Positions 16,384 through 26,640 are shown, counted from the stretch's first letter. The stretch is 64,000 nt of DNA from DAIODI01 sp046349255 (GCA_046349255.1 JAXMCR010000002.1:868001-932000); one strand, 5' to 3'. Notes: a model not told the origin generated them from the letters alone. A program made the numbers and translations.

Positions 16384-17733
16384 ATGAACATCCAGCAGCC
16401 GCCCCGCCACGGGAAGAACCAGTCGCTCGAGGCCGCCGTCGCCGAGGCCGAGGAGCGTTACGTCGCCGCCAATCCGGGAAGCCGCCGCCTCGCGGACGCC
16501 GCCCGCAGCACCCTGCCCGGCGGCAACACGCGCACGACGCTGTTCTTCTCGCCGTTCCCGCTCTACATGGCGGGCGGCAAGGGCTCGACGCTGACCGATG
16601 TCGACGGCCACACCTACGTCGACTTCGTCAACGAGTACACGGCCGGCCTCTTCGGTCATTCGCATCCGGTGGTGAAGGACGCGATCGAGACGGCGCTTGG
16701 CGGAGGCCTCAACCTCGGGGCGCCGACGGCAGGCGAAGTCGAACTCTCGGCCGCCATTCGCCGGCGCTTCCCGGCCATGGAACTCTTGCGGTTCTGCAAC
16801 TCGGGCACCGAGGCGAACCTGCTCGCGCTTGCGACGGCACGCGCCCACACCGGCAAGTCGCACGTGATGATCTTCGACGCCGCCTACCACGGCAGCCTGT
16901 TCTACTTCGGTCACGGCCCCTCGCCGCTCAACATGCCGTTCCCGGTGGTGACTTCGACGTTCAACGATCCCGAGCGTGCGGCCAACGACATCGCTCGGCA
17001 TGCAAAGGACCTCGCGGCGGTGATCGTCGAGCCGATGCAGGGCTCCGGCGGTGCACTCGCCGGCACGCCCGAATTCCTCCGCGCGCTCCGCGAGGCGACC
17101 GCGCGCCACGGCGTCCTCCTCGTCTACGACGAGGTGATGACCTCGCGCGCCCACAAGGGCGGCCTCCAGGCGCGCGACGGCATCCGCCCCGACCTCGTGA
17201 CGCTTGGCAAGTATCTGGGCGGCGGCATCACGTTCGGCGCCTTCGGCGGGCGCGCCGACGTGATGGCGCGGTTCGATCCCGCCAACCCCGACGCCTGGCC
17301 GCACGGCGGCACGTTCAACAACAACGTGCTGGCGATGACGGCGGGCGCGCGCGTCGTGAACGAGGTGCTGACGGACGAGGCGCTCGACCGCCTCAACGCG
17401 CTGGGTGACAGCGTGCGCGAGCGCCTGAACGCGCTCGGCCGCAAGCACGCGCTGCCGGTGCAGGCGACCGGCGTCGGCTCGATCTTCGGCCTCCACTTCC
17501 ACGACGGCCCCATCCGCAACGCGCACGACATCGAGGAAGGCGCGAAGGGGCGGGAGGACGCGCTCGCGTCGCTGAAGAAGCTGTTCCACCTCGACATGCT
17601 GGCGGCCGGCGTCTACATCGCGCGGCGCGGCATGGGGAACCTGTCGCTCGCCTCGAGCGAAGCGGATGCCGACACGCTCGTCGCGGCGGTCGACGAGTTC
17701 CTGGCGAGCCGGGCGGACCTCATCCGCGCCTGA
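16384..17733 (+). CDS. Class III PLP aminotransferase (glutamate-1-semialdehyde mutase-like)
   Basis: A 449-residue aspartate-aminotransferase-fold class III enzyme. The cofactor contacts are FCNSGTEANLLAL, DEVMTSR and the Schiff-base lysine K276 in LVTLGKYLGGG. The overall pattern, with HGGTFNNNVLAMTAG, is that of the GSA-aminomutase-like aminotransferases rather than HemL proper. It would convert an amine or beta/gamma-amino acid to an aldehyde. The adjacent divergent aldehyde dehydrogenase could take the next step. ATG 16384 is supported by the family N-terminus; the frame upstream to 16228 is non-family sequence. Confidence 0.88.
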   Translation: MNIQQPPRHGKNQSLEAAVAEAEERYVAANPGSRRLADAARSTLPGGNTRTTLFFSPFPLYMAGGKGSTLTDVDGHTYVDFVNEYTAGLFGHSHPVVKDAIETALGGGLNLGAPTAGEVELSAAIRRRFPAMELLRFCNSGTEANLLALATARAHTGKSHVMIFDAAYHGSLFYFGHGPSPLNMPFPVVTSTFNDPERAANDIARHAKDLAAVIVEPMQGSGGALAGTPEFLRALREATARHGVLLVYDEVMTSRAHKGGLQARDGIRPDLVTLGKYLGGGITFGAFGGRADVMARFDPANPDAWPHGGTFNNNVLAMTAGARVVNEVLTDEALDRLNALGDSVRERLNALGRKHALPVQATGVGSIFGLHFHDGPIRNAHDIEEGAKGREDALASLKKLFHLDMLAAGVYIARRGMGNLSLASSEADADTLVAAVDEFLASRADLIRA

Positions 17734-17828
17734 CGCTCCTCAAGCGCCTCTGTCCCTCGCAAAGCGGCCCGATCATCGCCATATCGGCTCCCTAGGTGTT
17801 CGTCCTCGAAACCCTGTCGGAGTCGTTG

Positions 17829-20126
17829 ATGCCCCCGCGTACCCTCCTGCTTGCCGCCGTGTCGCTGTTCGCGCTCGGGGCACCCGTCCCTGTCGTTGCG
17901 CAATCGGCTGCCCCGGTCCTTCTGGCGCAGACCGAGGGCGTGCCTCCGCCGCCGCAGGGCGATCAGGGGGATCAGGGCCAGGGCGACCAGCAGAAGAAGA
18001 AGCATCGCCAGCAGCAGGAGCAGCAACAGCCGCCCCAGCAGCAGCAGCAGGCGCAGCCGCGCATGCAGGAGCAGGCGCCGCCGGGGGGCGACCAGGCGCA
18101 GGGACAGTGGCAGGGCCAGGGCAACCGCAAGAAGCATCGCCAGCAGCAGCAGGAGCAGGCGCAGCCGCAGTCGCAGCCGGATCAATACCAGCCCCAGCAG
18201 CAGGGGGGTGGGTTCGACCAGGGCCAGAACCAGGGCAACAAAAAGAAGCGCCGCCAGCAGCAACAGCAACAGGAGCAGGCGCAGCCCGACCAGTACGCCC
18301 CGCAGCCGCCGCAGGGTGGCTACGAGCAGGGGCAAGGTCAGGGTCAGAACCGCAATCGCAAGAAACACCGCCAGCAACAGCAGGAACAGGCGCAGCCGCA
18401 GCCGTACCCGGATCAATACCAGCCCCAGCAGCAGGGGGGCGGGGTCGACCAGGGCCAGGGCAACAAAAAGAAGCGCCGCCAGCAGCAACAGCAACAGGAG
18501 CAGGCCCAGCCGCAACAGCTGCCGCCGGGCCAGGGCGGTGAGCCGCCGCTGCCGCAAGCCGGCCAGCAGGCGGAGCCGGGAACGCTGCCGCCGCCGGGAA
18601 CCGGTGATGGCACGGGCCAGCAGGACCGGCGCAAGCGCGCGCAGGAGGAAATGCAGCGGCGCCTCAAGGGCCACAAGAACGGCCAGCCGGTCGAGGCCCA
18701 GCAGCCTCCGCAGGGCCAACCGCAGCAGGGCCAACCCCCCGTCGCCGGCGAGCAGCCGCCGGAACAGCTGCCGCCTGTCGCCGGCCAACCGCCGAAGCCG
18801 CAGGCGCCCGCCGCCAGCGAGCAGCTTCCGCCGGTCGCCCAGGGCGCCGATCCGCAGCGGCTGAACGATCGTGACCTGCGCCGCCGCCTGCGCCAGAACA
18901 GCGAGGCGCTCAACAACCCGAACCTCTCGCCCGCGGATCGCGCCGCCCTCGACCAGCGCACGAAGGCCGACCGGGAGGAACTCACCCGCCGCGTCGAGCG
19001 CACGACCGGCGGAAAACTCCCCGAAGCGGTGATCGCCGATCCCGCGAAGGCGCAGGCCGAGGCGAAGACGGTCATCGACGACCGGCGGCCCGCGGACCAG
19101 CTCTCCGAGGACGACCTCCGGGCGCGGCTGCAGCGCAACCGAACCCTGCTCAACGTCGAAGGCCTGTCGGACCAGGACCAGCAGGCGTTGCGCGAGCGGC
19201 TCAGAACGGATCGCGAGGCTCTGCGCCAGCGCGCCGAGTCGGACTGGCGCCAGCAGCGGCAGCGCCAGGAAAGCGACCGCCGCCGCCCGCCGGACCGGTT
19301 CGACGACCTCACCCAGGACGACGGGCGCTGGAACGGCAACACGCCGCGCCCCGGGTGGGAGGACGTACTGAACGACCGCCGCCCGCCGAATGCGCTCGAC
19401 GATCGCGACCTCAACCGCCGCATCCGCGCCAACCGGTGGGCGCTGGAACACGGCTACGCCGGCGTACCGCCCGACGTGCTGCAGCGGCAGATCGAGCGCG
19501 ACCGCTACGAGATGCGACGGCGCATGGTCGGCTGGCGCAACGAGCGCTACGACTGGTACCGGCAGAACAACGACGTCAACATCGGCATCAACCTGATGAT
19601 CCTGCCGAACCAGCCGCCGATGTGGCGGCCGCCGCTCGAGTACGCCGAGGCTGATGACGAGATGCTCGGCGAGCAGCTCATCGCGCCGCCGACGATGCCG
19701 ATCGACAGACGCTACAGCGTCGAGGAGATCGAGCAGACGCCGGCGCTGCGACAGGCGATGCCCGGCATCGAGATCGACACCATCCAGTTCGGCTTCAACG
19801 AGGATTTCGTGCCGGAAGAGGAGATCGGCGAACTGTCGCGCATCGGCGAGATCCTCGAGCAGATCCTGAGGACGAACCCGAACGAGGTGTTCCTCATCGA
19901 AGGCCACACGGACGCGGTGGGCTCCGATGCCTACAACCTCGACCTGTCGCGCCGGCGCGCCGAGTCGGTGAAGGCGTCGCTCGTCCAGTACTTCAACATC
20001 CGCCCCGAGAACCTCGAGACGGTCGGCTACGGCGAGCAGTACCTGAAGATACCGACGCCCGATCAGGAACCGGAGAACCGCCGCGTCACCATCCGCCGCA
20101 TCACGCCGCTCGTCGGCCAGCGCTGA
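17829..20126 (+). CDS. Large Gln-rich OmpA-family envelope protein with three helical repeats
   Basis: A 765-residue exported protein. The signal peptide is residues 1-25 (MPPRTLLLAAVSLFALG...). About 28-250 is Gln/Lys/Arg/Pro-rich low complexity with near-duplicate blocks built on KKRRQQQQQQEQAQP and DQYQPQQQGGG. Three copies of a charged repeat begin near residues 345, 425 and 523 (LNDRDLRRRLRQN, LSEDDLRARLQRN, LDDRDLNRRIRAN). An OmpA-like peptidoglycan-binding domain covers 649-765, with HTDAVGSDAYNLDLSRRR holding the diaminopimelate-binding Asp and Arg. It probably tethers the envelope to peptidoglycan. The start at 17829 is favoured over 17796 because it opens the signal peptide directly. 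It is transcribed toward glpK with a 15-bp gap. Confidence 0.85.
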   Translation: MPPRTLLLAAVSLFALGAPVPVVAQSAAPVLLAQTEGVPPPPQGDQGDQGQGDQQKKKHRQQQEQQQPPQQQQQAQPRMQEQAPPGGDQAQGQWQGQGNRKKHRQQQQEQAQPQSQPDQYQPQQQGGGFDQGQNQGNKKKRRQQQQQQEQAQPDQYAPQPPQGGYEQGQGQGQNRNRKKHRQQQQEQAQPQPYPDQYQPQQQGGGVDQGQGNKKKRRQQQQQQEQAQPQQLPPGQGGEPPLPQAGQQAEPGTLPPPGTGDGTGQQDRRKRAQEEMQRRLKGHKNGQPVEAQQPPQGQPQQGQPPVAGEQPPEQLPPVAGQPPKPQAPAASEQLPPVAQGADPQRLNDRDLRRRLRQNSEALNNPNLSPADRAALDQRTKADREELTRRVERTTGGKLPEAVIADPAKAQAEAKTVIDDRRPADQLSEDDLRARLQRNRTLLNVEGLSDQDQQALRERLRTDREALRQRAESDWRQQRQRQESDRRRPPDRFDDLTQDDGRWNGNTPRPGWEDVLNDRRPPNALDDRDLNRRIRANRWALEHGYAGVPPDVLQRQIERDRYEMRRRMVGWRNERYDWYRQNNDVNIGINLMILPNQPPMWRPPLEYAEADDEMLGEQLIAPPTMPIDRRYSVEEIEQTPALRQAMPGIEIDTIQFGFNEDFVPEEEIGELSRIGEILEQILRTNPNEVFLIEGHTDAVGSDAYNLDLSRRRAESVKASLVQYFNIRPENLETVGYGEQYLKIPTPDQEPENRRVTIRRITPLVGQR

Positions 20127-20141
20127 GCCGGCCAATGAGGA

Positions 20142-21635
20142 TCACGGCGCGCGGCGGGTGAGCGTGCGGGAGACGGCGTCGCGCCAGCCGGCAAGCTTCT
20201 TTGCCCGAAGCCCGTCGTCCATCGCGGGCTCGAACCGGCGTTCGAGCTGCCAGCCCTTGGCGAAGCCCTCCTCCCCCGGCCAGACGCCCGCCTGGTGGCC
20301 GGCGAGCCAGGCGGCGCCGAGCGCCGTCGTCTCGAGCACCGCCGGGCGGTCGACGGGCGCGTCGATCAGGTCGGCAAGACGCTGCATGGTCCAGTCGGAG
20401 GCGACCATGCCGCCGTCGACCCGCAGCACCGCCTGGGTCATGCCCGGCCAGTCGCGGCGCATCGCATCGATCAGGTCGGCGGTCTGGTAGCAGACGGATT
20501 CAAGCGCGGCGCGCGCGAATTCGTTCGGCCCCGTTCCCCGCGTCAGGCCGAACATCGCGCCGCGCGCCTCGGCATCCCACCACGGCGCGCCAAGGCCGGT
20601 GAAGGCCGGCACGAGATAGACGTCCTGCGCCGGGTCGGCGGCCTCCGCCATTGCGCCGGTGTGCCCCGCGGTCGAGACGATCTTCAACCCGTCGCGCAGC
20701 CACTGCACGGCCGCGCCGGCGATGAAGATCGAGCCCTCGAGCCCGTACGACGTCCTGCCTTTGAGCCGCGACGCCACGGTCGTCAGCATACGGTTGGTCG
20801 AGGCGACGCGGTTGGCCCCGGTGTTGAGAATGGCGAAGCACCCGGTGCCGTACGTCGCCTTCAGCATGCCGGGCGCAAAGCACGCCTGGCCGAGGAGCGC
20901 CGCCTGCTGGTCACCGGCGATACCGAGCACGGGCAGCGGCGCGCCGAGGATGCCTGGGTCCGTCACGCCGAATGTCGCGGCGCAGTCCTTCACCTCTGGC
21001 AGCATCGAACGCGGCACGCGGAGGAGATCGAGCAGTTCGTCGTCCCAGTCGCCGGTGTCGATGTTGAAGAGCATCGTGCGCGATGCGTTCGTTGCGTCGG
21101 TCGCGTGCACGCGGCCGCCGGTGAGACGCCACAGCAGGAACGAATCGACGGTGCCGAACGCGAGGCGCCCGTCCTCTGCCAGTTTCCGCGCGCCGTCCAC
21201 ACGGTCGAGAATCCAGGCCGCCTTGGTGCCGGAGAAATAGGGGTCGAGCAGGAGGCCGGTCTTCTTCGTCACCATCGCTTCCGCGCCGCGCGCCTTCAGC
21301 GTGGCGCACAGGTCGGCGGTGCGCCGGTCCTGCCACACGATCGCGCGGTGGATGGCGCGGCCGGTCTTCCGGTCCCACACGACCGTGGTCTCACGCTGGT
21401 TCGTGATGCCGATCGCCGCGATGTCCTTGGCGTCCAGCCCGGCGGCGGCGATCGCCTTGCGCGCGGTCTCGACGGTCGTCTGCCAGATGTCCTCCGGCTC
21501 GTGCTCCACCCAGCCGGCTTGCGGAAAATGCTGGGCGAACTCCTGCTGGCCCACGCCCCGGATGGCGTAGTGCCGGTCGAACACGATGGCGCGCGAGGAG
21601 GTCGTGCCCTGGTCGATGGCGAGGATGTGGCCCAT
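20142..21635 (-). CDS. glpK: Glycerol kinase GlpK
   Basis: A 497-residue FGGY-family kinase that phosphorylates glycerol to sn-glycerol 3-phosphate for GlpD. It opens with the phosphate-binding loop AIDQGTTSSRAI. The glycerol-binding NQRET, the GLLLDPYFSGTKAAWILD segment and the late adenosine-binding GGMVASDWTMQ are all present. Last gene of the glycerol locus, separated from glpV by a 94-bp gap that holds a terminator-like hairpin about 28 bp before its ATG, so its dose may be set by read-through. Confidence 0.97.
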   Translation of the reverse strand: MGHILAIDQGTTSSRAIVFDRHYAIRGVGQQEFAQHFPQAGWVEHEPEDIWQTTVETARKAIAAAGLDAKDIAAIGITNQRETTVVWDRKTGRAIHRAIVWQDRRTADLCATLKARGAEAMVTKKTGLLLDPYFSGTKAAWILDRVDGARKLAEDGRLAFGTVDSFLLWRLTGGRVHATDATNASRTMLFNIDTGDWDDELLDLLRVPRSMLPEVKDCAATFGVTDPGILGAPLPVLGIAGDQQAALLGQACFAPGMLKATYGTGCFAILNTGANRVASTNRMLTTVASRLKGRTSYGLEGSIFIAGAAVQWLRDGLKIVSTAGHTGAMAEAADPAQDVYLVPAFTGLGAPWWDAEARGAMFGLTRGTGPNEFARAALESVCYQTADLIDAMRRDWPGMTQAVLRVDGGMVASDWTMQRLADLIDAPVDRPAVLETTALGAAWLAGHQAGVWPGEEGFAKGWQLERRFEPAMDDGLRAKKLAGWRDAVSRTLTRRAP

Positions 21636-21662
21636 GCGGTTTCTCCGGATCGTTCGGTCGCC

Positions 21663-21692
21663 GATAAGAAAACCGGGGCGCGCGGCCCCGGT
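21663..21692 (-). terminator. Rho-independent terminator or attenuator between glpV and glpK
   Basis: On the minus strand an 8-bp stem ACCGGGGC/GCCCCGGT with a 5-nt loop (21672-21692) is followed by TTTTCTTATC. It comes after the glpV stop and ends only about 28 bp before the glpK start. Confidence 0.7.
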
Positions 21693-21729
21693 CCAGTCCC
21701 TTGTCGAAGTGTTCTGGCTTGCTCCCGCC

Positions 21730-23463
21730 TCACTGCCAGCGCTTGATGATCTCCTCGTAGGCGATCGTCTGGCCGGGCTCCTTCTCGTTCTCGAGCTTGG
21801 CGGCCGGGCCGTCGGCCTTGCCGAGCCACTGCGAGGCGTCGACGACCGGGTTCAGCCGGGGTCCGCAGCCGTTGTACACGTTCTGCTTCTCGTCGGCCGA
21901 CTGCATGCGGGCCATGATCTGGTCCATCTCGCCGGCAAGCCGATCCATCGCCTGCTGCGGCGTGAACGCACCGGAGCTGACGTCGCCGATCTGCTGCCAC
22001 CAGACCTGCGCGAGCTTCGGATAGTCCGGCACGTTGATGCCGGTTGGCGTCCACTTCACGCGGTCGGGCGAGCGGTAGAACTCGATCAGGCCGCCGAGCT
22101 GCGGCGCCCGCTCCGTGAACGACGGACCACGCACGGTGCTGTCGCGGATGAAGGTGAGCCCGGTGTGGCTCTTCTTCGTGTCGACGGTCTTCGACACCAC
22201 GAACTGCGCGTAGAGCCAGGCGGCCTTGCGGCGGTCGAGCGGGGTCGACTTGAACAGCGTCCAGGAGCCCGCGTCCTGGTAGCCGAGCTTCATGCCGTCC
22301 TTCCAGTAGGGCCCGTGCGGCGAGGGCGCCATCCGCCACAGCGGCATGCCCTTGTCGTCGACGGTGTTGTTGCCCTCGCTCTTCGGGGCCACCATGTTCG
22401 CGGTGAACGCGGTGTACCAGAAGATCTGTTGGGCGACGTTGCCTTGCGCGAGCGCCGGCAGCGACTGGTAGAAGTCGAGGTCGGCGGCGCCGGGCGGCGC
22501 GTACTTCTTCAGCCACTCGTCCCACTTGGCGATCGCGAACACCGAGGCCGGCGCGTTGGTGCCGCCGCCGCGCGTCACCGAAGCGCCCTGCGGATTGCAG
22601 GTGCCGGCCGGCATGCGGATGCCCCACTCGTCGATCGGGTGACCGTTCGGCAGGCCGGGCGACGTCGAGCCCGCCATCGACAGCCACGCGTCCGTCATGC
22701 GCCAACCGAGGTCGGGCGCGCGCTTGCCGTAGTCCATGTGGCCGTAGATCTTGACGCCGTCGATCTCCTTCACGTCGTTGGTGAAGAAGTCCGCGATGTC
22801 CTCGTAGGCCGACCAGTTCACCGGCACGCCGAGCTCGTAGCCGTACTTGGCCTTGAACTTCTCCTTGAGTTCCGGCTTGTCGAACCAGTCCTTGCGGAAC
22901 CAGTAGAGGTTCGCGAACTGCTGGTCGGGCAGCTGCCAGATCTTGCCGTCCGGACCCGTCGTGAACGAGATGCCGATGAAGTCGTTGACGTCGAGCGTCG
23001 GGTTGGTGACGTCCTTGCCTTCGCCCGCCATCCAGTCGGTGAGGTTGACCGCCGACTGGAGCCGCGAGTGCGTGCCGATCAGGTCGGAGTCGTTGATGTA
23101 GCCGTCATAGAGGTTGCGGTTGGTCTGCATCTGGGTCTGCACGGCCTGGACGACTTCGCCCTCGCCGAGCAGCTGATGGTTCACCTTGATGCCGGTGATT
23201 TCCTCGAAGGCCTTGGCCAGCACCTTCGATTCGTATTCGTGCGTCGGGATGGTTTCGGAGAGAACGTTGATCTCCATCCCCTTGAACGGCTCGGCTGCCT
23301 TGATGAACCATTCCATCTCCTTCATCTGATCTTCCTTCGAGATCGCGGAAGGCTGGAACTCCTGGTTCACCCACTTCTCTGCGGCGGCCATGTCGGCGAA
23401 CGCCGGAGCGGCTCCGTACAGGAGTCCGATCGCGGCGACCGACGCCAGCAATTTCAGTCTCAT
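21730..23463 (-). CDS. glpV: Glycerol ABC transporter substrate-binding protein GlpV
   Basis: A 577-residue periplasmic binding protein of the large extracellular solute-binding class used by the rhizobial glycerol importer. The signal peptide is residues 1-23 (MRLKLLASVAAIGLLYGAAPAFA). The mature part has the family's ETIPTHEYESKVLAKAFEE and many Trp/Tyr typical of sugar-alcohol sites. A strong GGAGG ribosome site sits 7 bp before ATG 23463; the longer frame to 23667 adds non-signal sequence and is rejected. It lies between glpU and glpK, flanked by hairpins on both sides, consistent with high independent expression. Confidence 0.95.
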   Translation of the reverse strand: MRLKLLASVAAIGLLYGAAPAFADMAAAEKWVNQEFQPSAISKEDQMKEMEWFIKAAEPFKGMEINVLSETIPTHEYESKVLAKAFEEITGIKVNHQLLGEGEVVQAVQTQMQTNRNLYDGYINDSDLIGTHSRLQSAVNLTDWMAGEGKDVTNPTLDVNDFIGISFTTGPDGKIWQLPDQQFANLYWFRKDWFDKPELKEKFKAKYGYELGVPVNWSAYEDIADFFTNDVKEIDGVKIYGHMDYGKRAPDLGWRMTDAWLSMAGSTSPGLPNGHPIDEWGIRMPAGTCNPQGASVTRGGGTNAPASVFAIAKWDEWLKKYAPPGAADLDFYQSLPALAQGNVAQQIFWYTAFTANMVAPKSEGNNTVDDKGMPLWRMAPSPHGPYWKDGMKLGYQDAGSWTLFKSTPLDRRKAAWLYAQFVVSKTVDTKKSHTGLTFIRDSTVRGPSFTERAPQLGGLIEFYRSPDRVKWTPTGINVPDYPKLAQVWWQQIGDVSSGAFTPQQAMDRLAGEMDQIMARMQSADEKQNVYNGCGPRLNPVVDASQWLGKADGPAAKLENEKEPGQTIAYEEIIKRWQ

Positions 23464-23559
23464 GGCATATCCTCCATTCGCGTTGCTGATGCACACGATG
23501 ACCGTGTGTGCGTCGCCCGGAGCGGCCGGTCTTGCGCCGCCACGCCCCTTGCGCCGGAT

Positions 23560-23586
23560 GCATCCGGGACTGCCCCCGGACGATGC
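23560..23586 (-). promoter_or_regulatory. Intergenic stem-loop between glpU and glpV
   Basis: An inverted repeat (CCGGG/CCCGG core extended by GCAT/ATGC after a 3-base bulge) lies just after the glpU stop in a 136-bp gap. No T-run follows, so it is more likely an mRNA-stabilising or partial-termination structure ahead of the binding-protein gene than a full terminator. Confidence 0.35.
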
Positions 23587-23599
23587 ATTGTGGTGCCGC

Positions 23600-23896
23600 T
23601 CAGACCCATCGAAACACCGCGAGGGCAAGCAGCACCGAAACGATCGACGCGCCCCACAGCGGCGCATCGGTGAGAGCGAGCCAGATCAGGTGGACGTAGG
23701 CTGCCGCGAGCAGCGAGATGAACAGCCGGTCGCCGCGCGTCGTGTCGAGGCCGAGCACGCCGTGGCGCGGCGCGCCGCCGGGGCTCGCCATCTCCCACAG
23801 CGACATCCCGACGAGGGCGAGCGCGATCAGGCCGAAGAACAGGCCCGTCTGCCACGTCCAGGCCATCCACGAGAGGTCGAATGCGTGCTGTTCCAT
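23600..23896 (-). CDS. glpU: Small membrane protein GlpU (DUF2160)
   Basis: A 98-residue protein with two or three hydrophobic segments (FFGLIALALVGMSLWEM, LFISLLAAAYVHLIWLAL, GASIVSVLLALAVFRW). It matches the DUF2160 protein found in rhizobial glycerol transporter operons, where it is needed for, or associated with, glycerol uptake; its exact role is unknown. It sits three bases after the glpQ stop and before glpV, exactly the published rhizobial order. Confidence 0.85.
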   Translation of the reverse strand: MEQHAFDLSWMAWTWQTGLFFGLIALALVGMSLWEMASPGGAPRHGVLGLDTTRGDRLFISLLAAAYVHLIWLALTDAPLWGASIVSVLLALAVFRWV

Positions 23897-23899
23897 GTA

Positions 23900-24693
<794 letters not shown>

Positions 24694-24697
<4 letters not shown>

Positions 24698-25560
24698 TTC
24701 GCCGTCTCCCCCTTCATCGTCAGCGTATAGAAGAGCCAGCAGACGAGCAGCGTCATCAGGAAGTAGATGATGCTCATCGCCGCCGCGGTGCCGAGGTTGA
24801 ACTCGCCGAGCGCCGCCTTCACGAGGTCGATCGACAGGAACGTCGTCGCGTTGCCGGGGCCGCCGCCGGTGAGCACGAACGGCTCCGTGTAGATCATGAA
24901 GGAATCCATGAAGCGCAGCAGGAACGCGATGATGAGCACGTGCTTGAGTTTCGGCAGCTGGATGAACCGGAACACCGACCAGCGCGAGGCGCCGTCGATC
25001 GAGGCGGCCTGGTAGTAGGCGTCCGGGATCGACTGGAGGCCGGCGTAGGCGAGCAGCACGACCAGCGACGTCCAGTGCCAGACGTCCATCAGCACCACCG
25101 TGAACCAGGCGGAGGCGACGTTCTGGCTGAAGTTGTACTTGAAGCCGAGCGCGTTGAGGCCGTAGCCGAGGAGCCCGATGTCGGGCAGCGCAAAGATGTT
25201 CCACATCGCGCCGACCACGTTCCACGGGATCAGCAGCGGCAGCGCCATCAGCACGAGGCATACCGAGGCCCACACGCCGCGCCGCGGCATGGCGAGCGCG
25301 ATGGCGACGCCGAGCGGCACCTCGATCGCGAGGATCACCGCGGTGAAGATCGCCTGCCGGAGAAGCGAGTCGTGGAAGCGGTCGGAGCGCAGCACTTCGG
25401 CGTACCACTTCACGCCTTCGAAGAAGAACACGTTGTCGCCGAAGGTGTCCTGAACGGAGTAGTTCACCACCGTCATCAGCGGGATGATGGCGTTGAAGGC
25501 GACGATGATCAGCACCGGCAGCACCATGAACCACGCCCTGTTGTTCCAGGTCTTGTCCAT
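24694..25560 (-). CDS. glpP: Glycerol ABC transporter permease GlpP
   Basis: A 288-residue permease with six spans, beginning AWFMVLPVLIIVAFNAIIPL. The EAA loop is YQAASIDGASRWSVFRFIQL. The FVLTGGGPGNATTFLS stretch before the last spans is typical of MalF/UgpA-like subunits. It begins 3 bp after the glpT stop and overlaps glpQ by 4 bp, forming the heteromeric glycerol channel with it. Confidence 0.94.
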
Positions 25561-25563
25561 GGC

Positions 25564-26640
25564 TCAGGCCCCGGGCTCGATCAGTCGCGAGTCGACGTAG
25601 AGGTTCGCGGCGCCGTCGACGAACGACATCCGGGGGCTCTCCGGGATCGGCTCGCCCTCGCCGACGATCGCGTTGACGGCGATGCCGTCGAGGTCGGTGC
25701 GTACGATGCGGTAGCGGCCGACGTCCTCGACCTTGCGCACCGTCACGGGAATGCCGGTCCTGCCGCCGCCGAGTTTCACGAACTCGGGCCGAACGCCAAG
25801 CTCCGTCTTCTGGCCGGGCGCCGGGCGCACGCCCTTCGGCAGCGTGATGGCGTGGCTCCCCACCATCGCCTTCGCGCCGTCGACCGTGCACGGAATGATG
25901 TTCATGCCGGGCGAGCCGATGAAATAGCCGACGAACGTGTGCTTCGGCTTGCGGAACAGCTCGTCGGGCGTGCCGGCCTGCACCACCTCGCCCTCGTACA
26001 TCACCACCACCTGGTCGGCGAAGGTCAGCGCCTCGGTCTGGTCGTGCGTGACGTAGATCATCGTGAAGGCGTAGCGGCGGTGCAGCTGCTTCAGCTGCGA
26101 GCGCAACTGCCACTTCATGTGCGGGTCGATGACGGTGAGCGGTTCGTCGAACAGGATCGCGTTGACGTCGGAGCGCACGAGGCCGCGCCCGAGCGAGATC
26201 TTCTGCTTGTCGTCGGCGGTCAACCCTTGCGCGCGCTGCTGCGCCTTGGCGGAGAGCCCGATGAGGTCGAGCACCTCGCGAACGCGCCGTTCGACGTCCG
26301 CCTCGCCGACGCCGCGGTTGCGCAGCGGGAAGGCCAGGTTGTCGAACACGCTCATCGTGTCGTAGACGACCGGGAACTGGAACACCTGCGCGATGTTGCG
26401 CTCGCGCGTCGAGAGGCTCGTGACGTCGCGCCCGTCGAACAGCAGTTTGCCGGAGCTCGGCGCGATCAGGCCGGAGATGATGTTGAGCAGCGTCGTCTTC
26501 CCGCAGCCGGAGGGACCGAGCAGCGCGTAGGCGCCGCCGTTCTTCCAGGTAAGCGAGAGCTCCTTCAGCGCGTAATCCTTCTCGTCGCGCGGATGGGCGA
26601 GGTAGGAGTGGCGGATGCGGTCGAGCACGATCTCAGCCAT
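25564..26640 (-). CDS. glpT: Glycerol ABC transporter ATPase GlpT, degenerate signature motif
   Basis: A 358-residue ATPase with an ABC domain and a C-terminal MalK-type regulatory (TOBE) domain. Walker A is LGPSGCGKTT (residues 41-50), Walker B is AILFDEPLTVIDP and the switch histidine is His199 in VTHDQTEA. The signature position, normally LSGGQ, reads LTADDKQKIS (140-149). The partner GlpS has the opposite pattern, so the pair should have one working and one degenerate ATP site. Not to be confused with the glycerol-3-phosphate antiporter also called GlpT. It overlaps glpS by 8 bp. Confidence 0.93.
   Translation of the reverse strand: MAEIVLDRIRHSYLAHPRDEKDYALKELSLTWKNGGAYALLGPSGCGKTTLLNIISGLIAPSSGKLLFDGRDVTSLSTRERNIAQVFQFPVVYDTMSVFDNLAFPLRNRGVGEADVERRVREVLDLIGLSAKAQQRAQGLTADDKQKISLGRGLVRSDVNAILFDEPLTVIDPHMKWQLRSQLKQLHRRYAFTMIYVTHDQTEALTFADQVVVMYEGEVVQAGTPDELFRKPKHTFVGYFIGSPGMNIIPCTVDGAKAMVGSHAITLPKGVRPAPGQKTELGVRPEFVKLGGGRTGIPVTVRKVEDVGRYRIVRTDLDGIAVNAIVGEGEPIPESPRMSFVDGAANLYVDSRLIEPGA

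Noticed and set aside
14545..17589. A 1014-residue open frame on the minus strand
   Set aside because: It runs across the repeat array, the aldehyde dehydrogenase gene and the aminotransferase gene in a different frame; its composition is that of GC-rich shadow translation.
17613..20135. An 840-residue Leu/Arg-rich reading frame antisense to the OmpA-family gene
   Set aside because: It is the complement of CAG-rich Gln codons, giving poly-Leu; the plus strand has a signal peptide and a real OmpA domain, so this is a shadow.
20127..20141. Terminator between the convergent OmpA-family and glpK genes
   Set aside because: The 15-bp gap has no stem-loop with a T-run that I can see.
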